DNA of 64,000 bases, taken from the NCBI RefSeq assembly GCF_023283985.1, contig NZ_JAKIKU010000009.1:1-64000 (forward strand), in the 5' to 3' direction. The position numbers were made by a program, and so were the translations under genes. The notes beneath the pieces are model-generated. The model saw only the letters and a program-made list of their open reading frames with translations, made no database searches and was not told the origin of the DNA. The stretch is from Shewanella electrodiphila (GTDB lineage Bacteria; Pseudomonadota; Gammaproteobacteria; Enterobacterales; Shewanellaceae). How positions within the stretch are numbered: the stretch's first letter is position 1; every line of letters starts with the position of its first letter. Shown here piece by piece: positions 61,842 through 64,000 of the stretch.

Positions 61842-61893
61842 AGGTAGCGTGAAAGAGGTAGTGTGAAAGAAATAGCGTGAAAGAGATAGTGTG
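61842..61893 (+). repeat. 14-bp degenerate tandem repeat array (3.7 copies)
   Basis: Unit AGGTAGYGTGAAAG with copies at 61842, 61856, 61870 and a partial at 61884. Copies differ at two or three positions. Together with the other two arrays it fills most of the adhE-dgt spacer; the rest of 61339-62006 shows no gene. Confidence 0.8.
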
Positions 61894-62006
61894 TATGGAT
61901 AGAGTCCGATCTGCCCATTCAACTTCTAACTTGGTTGAATAGGCTAATCATAAAAGTGAAATGAGTTTTGATAACTTTGCTGTTTAGTTGTGTATTCAGA
62001 AAAATA

Positions 62007-63386
62007 TCAACGTTCTAGGCTAATTTCAAAAATTCCTGCTGATTTAGGACCGAAAAGTTGTTGATGTAATCGTCCTGCAAATTCATCGGTCATACCGGAT
62101 ATATAATCAGCGATAACGCGCATTTCATTTAAATTATTATCTTTAGCATGTTGCCAACGCTCCTGGGTATTAAGCGGCAATAACCTTAAAGGATCTGATT
62201 CAAATGCTTCAAACAGCTCCATGACAATTTGTTGGCCTTTGTACTCTAGCATTTGTATTTCTGGTTTACGGATAACATACTTAAACACGAACTGTTTTAA
62301 TGTATTTAACGCATCTGCGAATGCTGGCTGAAGTTTGGCATTGTATCTCAATAAAGGTTCTTCAAATTGAGTATCTTCGACAACAATGATATCAGTTACA
62401 AAACCATTCACTAACGTGCCAATGGCATCTTTTCTTAAGTGATGATGCGGTGAAAATAGCTTGTCTGCAATCGTTTTAAATTCGTTGCTAAGCCATTCGT
62501 CTTCACTTTGAGATAAGTGACTTGCGACGTCTTGTTGCCACTGCGCAGGGGAGACAATTCCCATGACGATAGCGTCTTCTAGATCGTGTACTGCGTAAGC
62601 GATATCATCAGCTAATTCCATGATGGAACAATCAAATGATTTATATTGAGTTCTATTATGCGGGTAAGTGTCGGTTTTACTGGGTTTTGAACTCACAAAA
62701 CGGTTTCTGTCTTTAACAGATAAACCTGCTAACACCCAATCATAAATGTCTTTATCATCATCGAATAAACTTTTAACCGGTGGCCATTGTGACGGTTTAA
62801 GCTGACGATGGCTTTTAATTTCTTCAGTACCAAGATCTACATGTAATTGACTGTATAGAGCAGGGTATTTAAGGATCCCTAACAGCGTACGTCTAGAGAG
62901 GTTCATTCCCCAATATTGGGTGTAGGGCTCAAGCCTTGCCAAGATACGAAAGGTTTGCCCGTTTCCTTCAAAGCCTCCATGGTTTCGCATCATGTAGTTG
63001 AGCGCGACTTCTCCACCGTGGCCAAAAGGTGGGTGGCCAATATCATGGGCTAAACACAAGGATTCAATCAAACTCATTGAATCGAGTAAATCGTTAACAT
63101 GGGGGTGTTTTCGTTTTAGTTGCGCAGCGATCCCTGTTCCTATTTGCGATACTTCAAGTGAATGAGTCAATCTGGTTCGGAAGAAATCGTTCATGCCGAT
63201 GCCGTGAACTTGGGTTTTTGCTTGTAATCTTCTAAATGCAGCTGAATGTAAAATTCGTGCTCGGTCACGTTGAAAAGGGCTGCGATGATCGTTGCGTCTT
63301 AACTTATCTTCACCCAAGCGTCTATCATGCCAAGGATTATGGGGTTCATTGGTATCAGGTTGTTTATATGAAATCGTATCTGACAT
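62007..63386 (-). CDS. dgt: dGTPase-family dNTP triphosphohydrolase
   Basis: 459 residues from ATG 63386, with AGGA seven bases upstream; the frame reaches back to 63404. The HD-domain metal site is visible: RLTHSLEVSQIG near 72-83 and LAHDIGHPPFGHGGE near 111-125. A third site, ELADDIAYAVHDLEDA, is near 256-271. These enzymes remove triphosphate from deoxynucleotides. It resembles the Dgt-like group found outside the enterobacterial dgt clade, some of which affect phage infection; the symbol is a family name. A nucleotidase-like gene is directly upstream on the same strand. Confidence 0.87.
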   Translation of the reverse strand: MSDTISYKQPDTNEPHNPWHDRRLGEDKLRRNDHRSPFQRDRARILHSAAFRRLQAKTQVHGIGMNDFFRTRLTHSLEVSQIGTGIAAQLKRKHPHVNDLLDSMSLIESLCLAHDIGHPPFGHGGEVALNYMMRNHGGFEGNGQTFRILARLEPYTQYWGMNLSRRTLLGILKYPALYSQLHVDLGTEEIKSHRQLKPSQWPPVKSLFDDDKDIYDWVLAGLSVKDRNRFVSSKPSKTDTYPHNRTQYKSFDCSIMELADDIAYAVHDLEDAIVMGIVSPAQWQQDVASHLSQSEDEWLSNEFKTIADKLFSPHHHLRKDAIGTLVNGFVTDIIVVEDTQFEEPLLRYNAKLQPAFADALNTLKQFVFKYVIRKPEIQMLEYKGQQIVMELFEAFESDPLRLLPLNTQERWQHAKDNNLNEMRVIADYISGMTDEFAGRLHQQLFGPKSAGIFEISLER

Positions 63387-63461
63387 TGTCATTCCTGTTA
63401 TCAAGTGAATTAATACATCAGCTCATTACGTTAGAAGGGTTATCGCTAAAGTAACAAGGTT

Positions 63462-64000
63462 TTAAATATGTGGATCATTTTCAGTCAGTTTATCTAAGGT
63501 TGATGTGCAACTGTCTAAAAAGATATCGATAAAGCATTTTACTTCGGGTAGCTGCTGCTGTATTTCGTTAAGTTTTTTATCTAAGTTGTCTTTGACGTGA
63601 TGAAATTCGTCATTGTTAAACCTAAGCTCATTCATGGTTTTAACGTATGCCTGCAATATATCTGCTGCTTTTACGATGGCTTTGTATTCAGGATCAACCT
63701 CAGACTGGACCAGTAAAGGTTCCATCTCTTCTCTTAAATCTTCAGGCAGCGAGGCTAAACATTCTTTCTCTGCTAAATCTTCTAACTTTTTAAAGGCTTT
63801 AGTAAATTCAGGGCTGTGATACTTGGTATTTGAATTGATATCTTGGAGTTTGGTTTCTGAAACTTCATGATAAAGGGCAATAGTGGCGGCTTTTTCAGGG
63901 TTCAAATTACCATTAAACCGTTTGTTTTTGATGACAACCAATAAATGTGCAATGACTGCGACTTGATGGCAGTGCTCTGACACGTTTTCTTTTTGGAAGC
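63462..64000 (-). CDS. yfbR: YfbR-like 5'-deoxynucleotidase (5' end beyond the window)
   Basis: The frame runs off the right edge. In-frame codons before GTG 63983 read KENVSEHCHQVA, matching RTENVSEHSLQVA of E. coli YfbR, so the true start is outside. About 178 codons are seen. The first His is kept (VSEH). The HD pair of the family (YHDASE in E. coli) reads YHEVSE here, so the second metal ligand is Glu. The C-terminal ADILQAYVK keeps its Asp. E. coli YfbR removes the 5'-phosphate from deoxynucleoside monophosphates. The altered HD and the divergent LQDINSNTKY in place of TGDLPTPVKY suggest a paralog with changed specificity. Confidence 0.75.
   Translation of the reverse strand, partial: FQKENVSEHCHQVAVIAHLLVVIKNKRFNGNLNPEKAATIALYHEVSETKLQDINSNTKYHSPEFTKAFKKLEDLAEKECLASLPEDLREEMEPLLVQSEVDPEYKAIVKAADILQAYVKTMNELRFNNDEFHHVKDNLDKKLNEIQQQLPEVKCFIDIFLDSCTSTLDKLTENDPHI

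Overview
The window looks like chromosomal DNA of a marine gammaproteobacterium, most likely a Shewanella. The main support is the block psrA-fadE / pykA-hexR / zwf-pgl-edd-eda (44.6-55.1 kb), together with an AT-rich base composition, a rhombosortase, an NSS-type transporter, an SmrA protein, a YfcZ-like protein and a bifunctional AdhE. The genus is inferred from gene order and protein resemblance seen by eye; no database search was possible.

Layout. (1) 1-2354: the distal end of an integron cassette array. Four attC sites are followed by an orphan half-site. The cassettes encode a SIMPL-domain secreted protein, an M74/LAS-type murein endopeptidase-like secreted protein and two tiny membrane proteins. 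No integrase is present, so it should lie to the left of the window. (2) 2.5-6.9 kb: a secreted prolyl-oligopeptidase-family peptidase, a secreted amidohydrolase and a GFA/CENP-V-fold protein. (3) 6.9-14.2 kb: a polyol (probably mannitol) catabolic cluster on the minus strand, containing a HAD phosphatase, a SorC-type regulator, an NCS1-like permease, a mannitol-type dehydrogenase and a fructokinase. It sits between a truncated 5' copy and an intact copy of an aspartate/glutamate racemase gene, which looks like the footprint of an insertion. (4) 14.4-34.9 kb: mixed housekeeping and accessory genes. These include a VanZ-like protein, a small PLA2-motif secreted protein, an orphan type IV prepilin, an S9 lipoprotein peptidase, RsgA-like GTPase, a CPA antiporter, signal peptidase I, DUF3010 behind a perfect SOS box, an NSS transporter, an Lrp regulator, a hydratase remnant and an NhaC antiporter. 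They continue with Nudix, PaiB-like, GNAT, SET-domain and CorA-topology proteins, rhombosortase, QueC/QueE and a cysteine-synthase-fold enzyme. (5) 35.1-35.6 kb: three identical tRNA-Tyr genes with a recognisable promoter. (6) 35.6-44.4 kb: conserved small proteins, a GAF/PAS/GGDEF/EAL signalling protein, YchJ-like, NTF2-like and SmrA proteins, a 1.2-kb gene-poor gap and an ACE-like (M2) lipoprotein peptidase. (7) 44.6-55.2 kb: fatty-acid regulation and oxidation (psrA, fadE) and central carbon metabolism (pykA, hexR, zwf, pgl, edd, eda). (8) 55.3-64 kb: a methyltransferase, two paralogous membrane proteins, a DUF1569 protein, adhE, a 670-bp spacer with three tandem-repeat arrays, a dGTPase-family protein and a divergent YfbR-like nucleotidase cut by the window edge.

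How the genes work together. The polyol cluster would oxidise an imported polyol to a ketose and phosphorylate it to fructose 6-phosphate. The zwf-pgl-edd-eda operon runs glucose 6-phosphate through the Entner-Doudoroff pathway to pyruvate, and HexR is encoded divergently beside it and next to pykA. PsrA probably controls itself and fadE through an AAAC-N4-GTTT dyad. AdhE closes fermentation.

No clearly new multi-gene system is evident. The most unusual observations are the decaying cassette-array tail, the racemase duplication around the polyol cluster, the SOS box before DUF3010, the paired dyads before nhaC, the paralogous membrane pair at 56-58 kb, and the repeat-rich spacer upstream of adhE.
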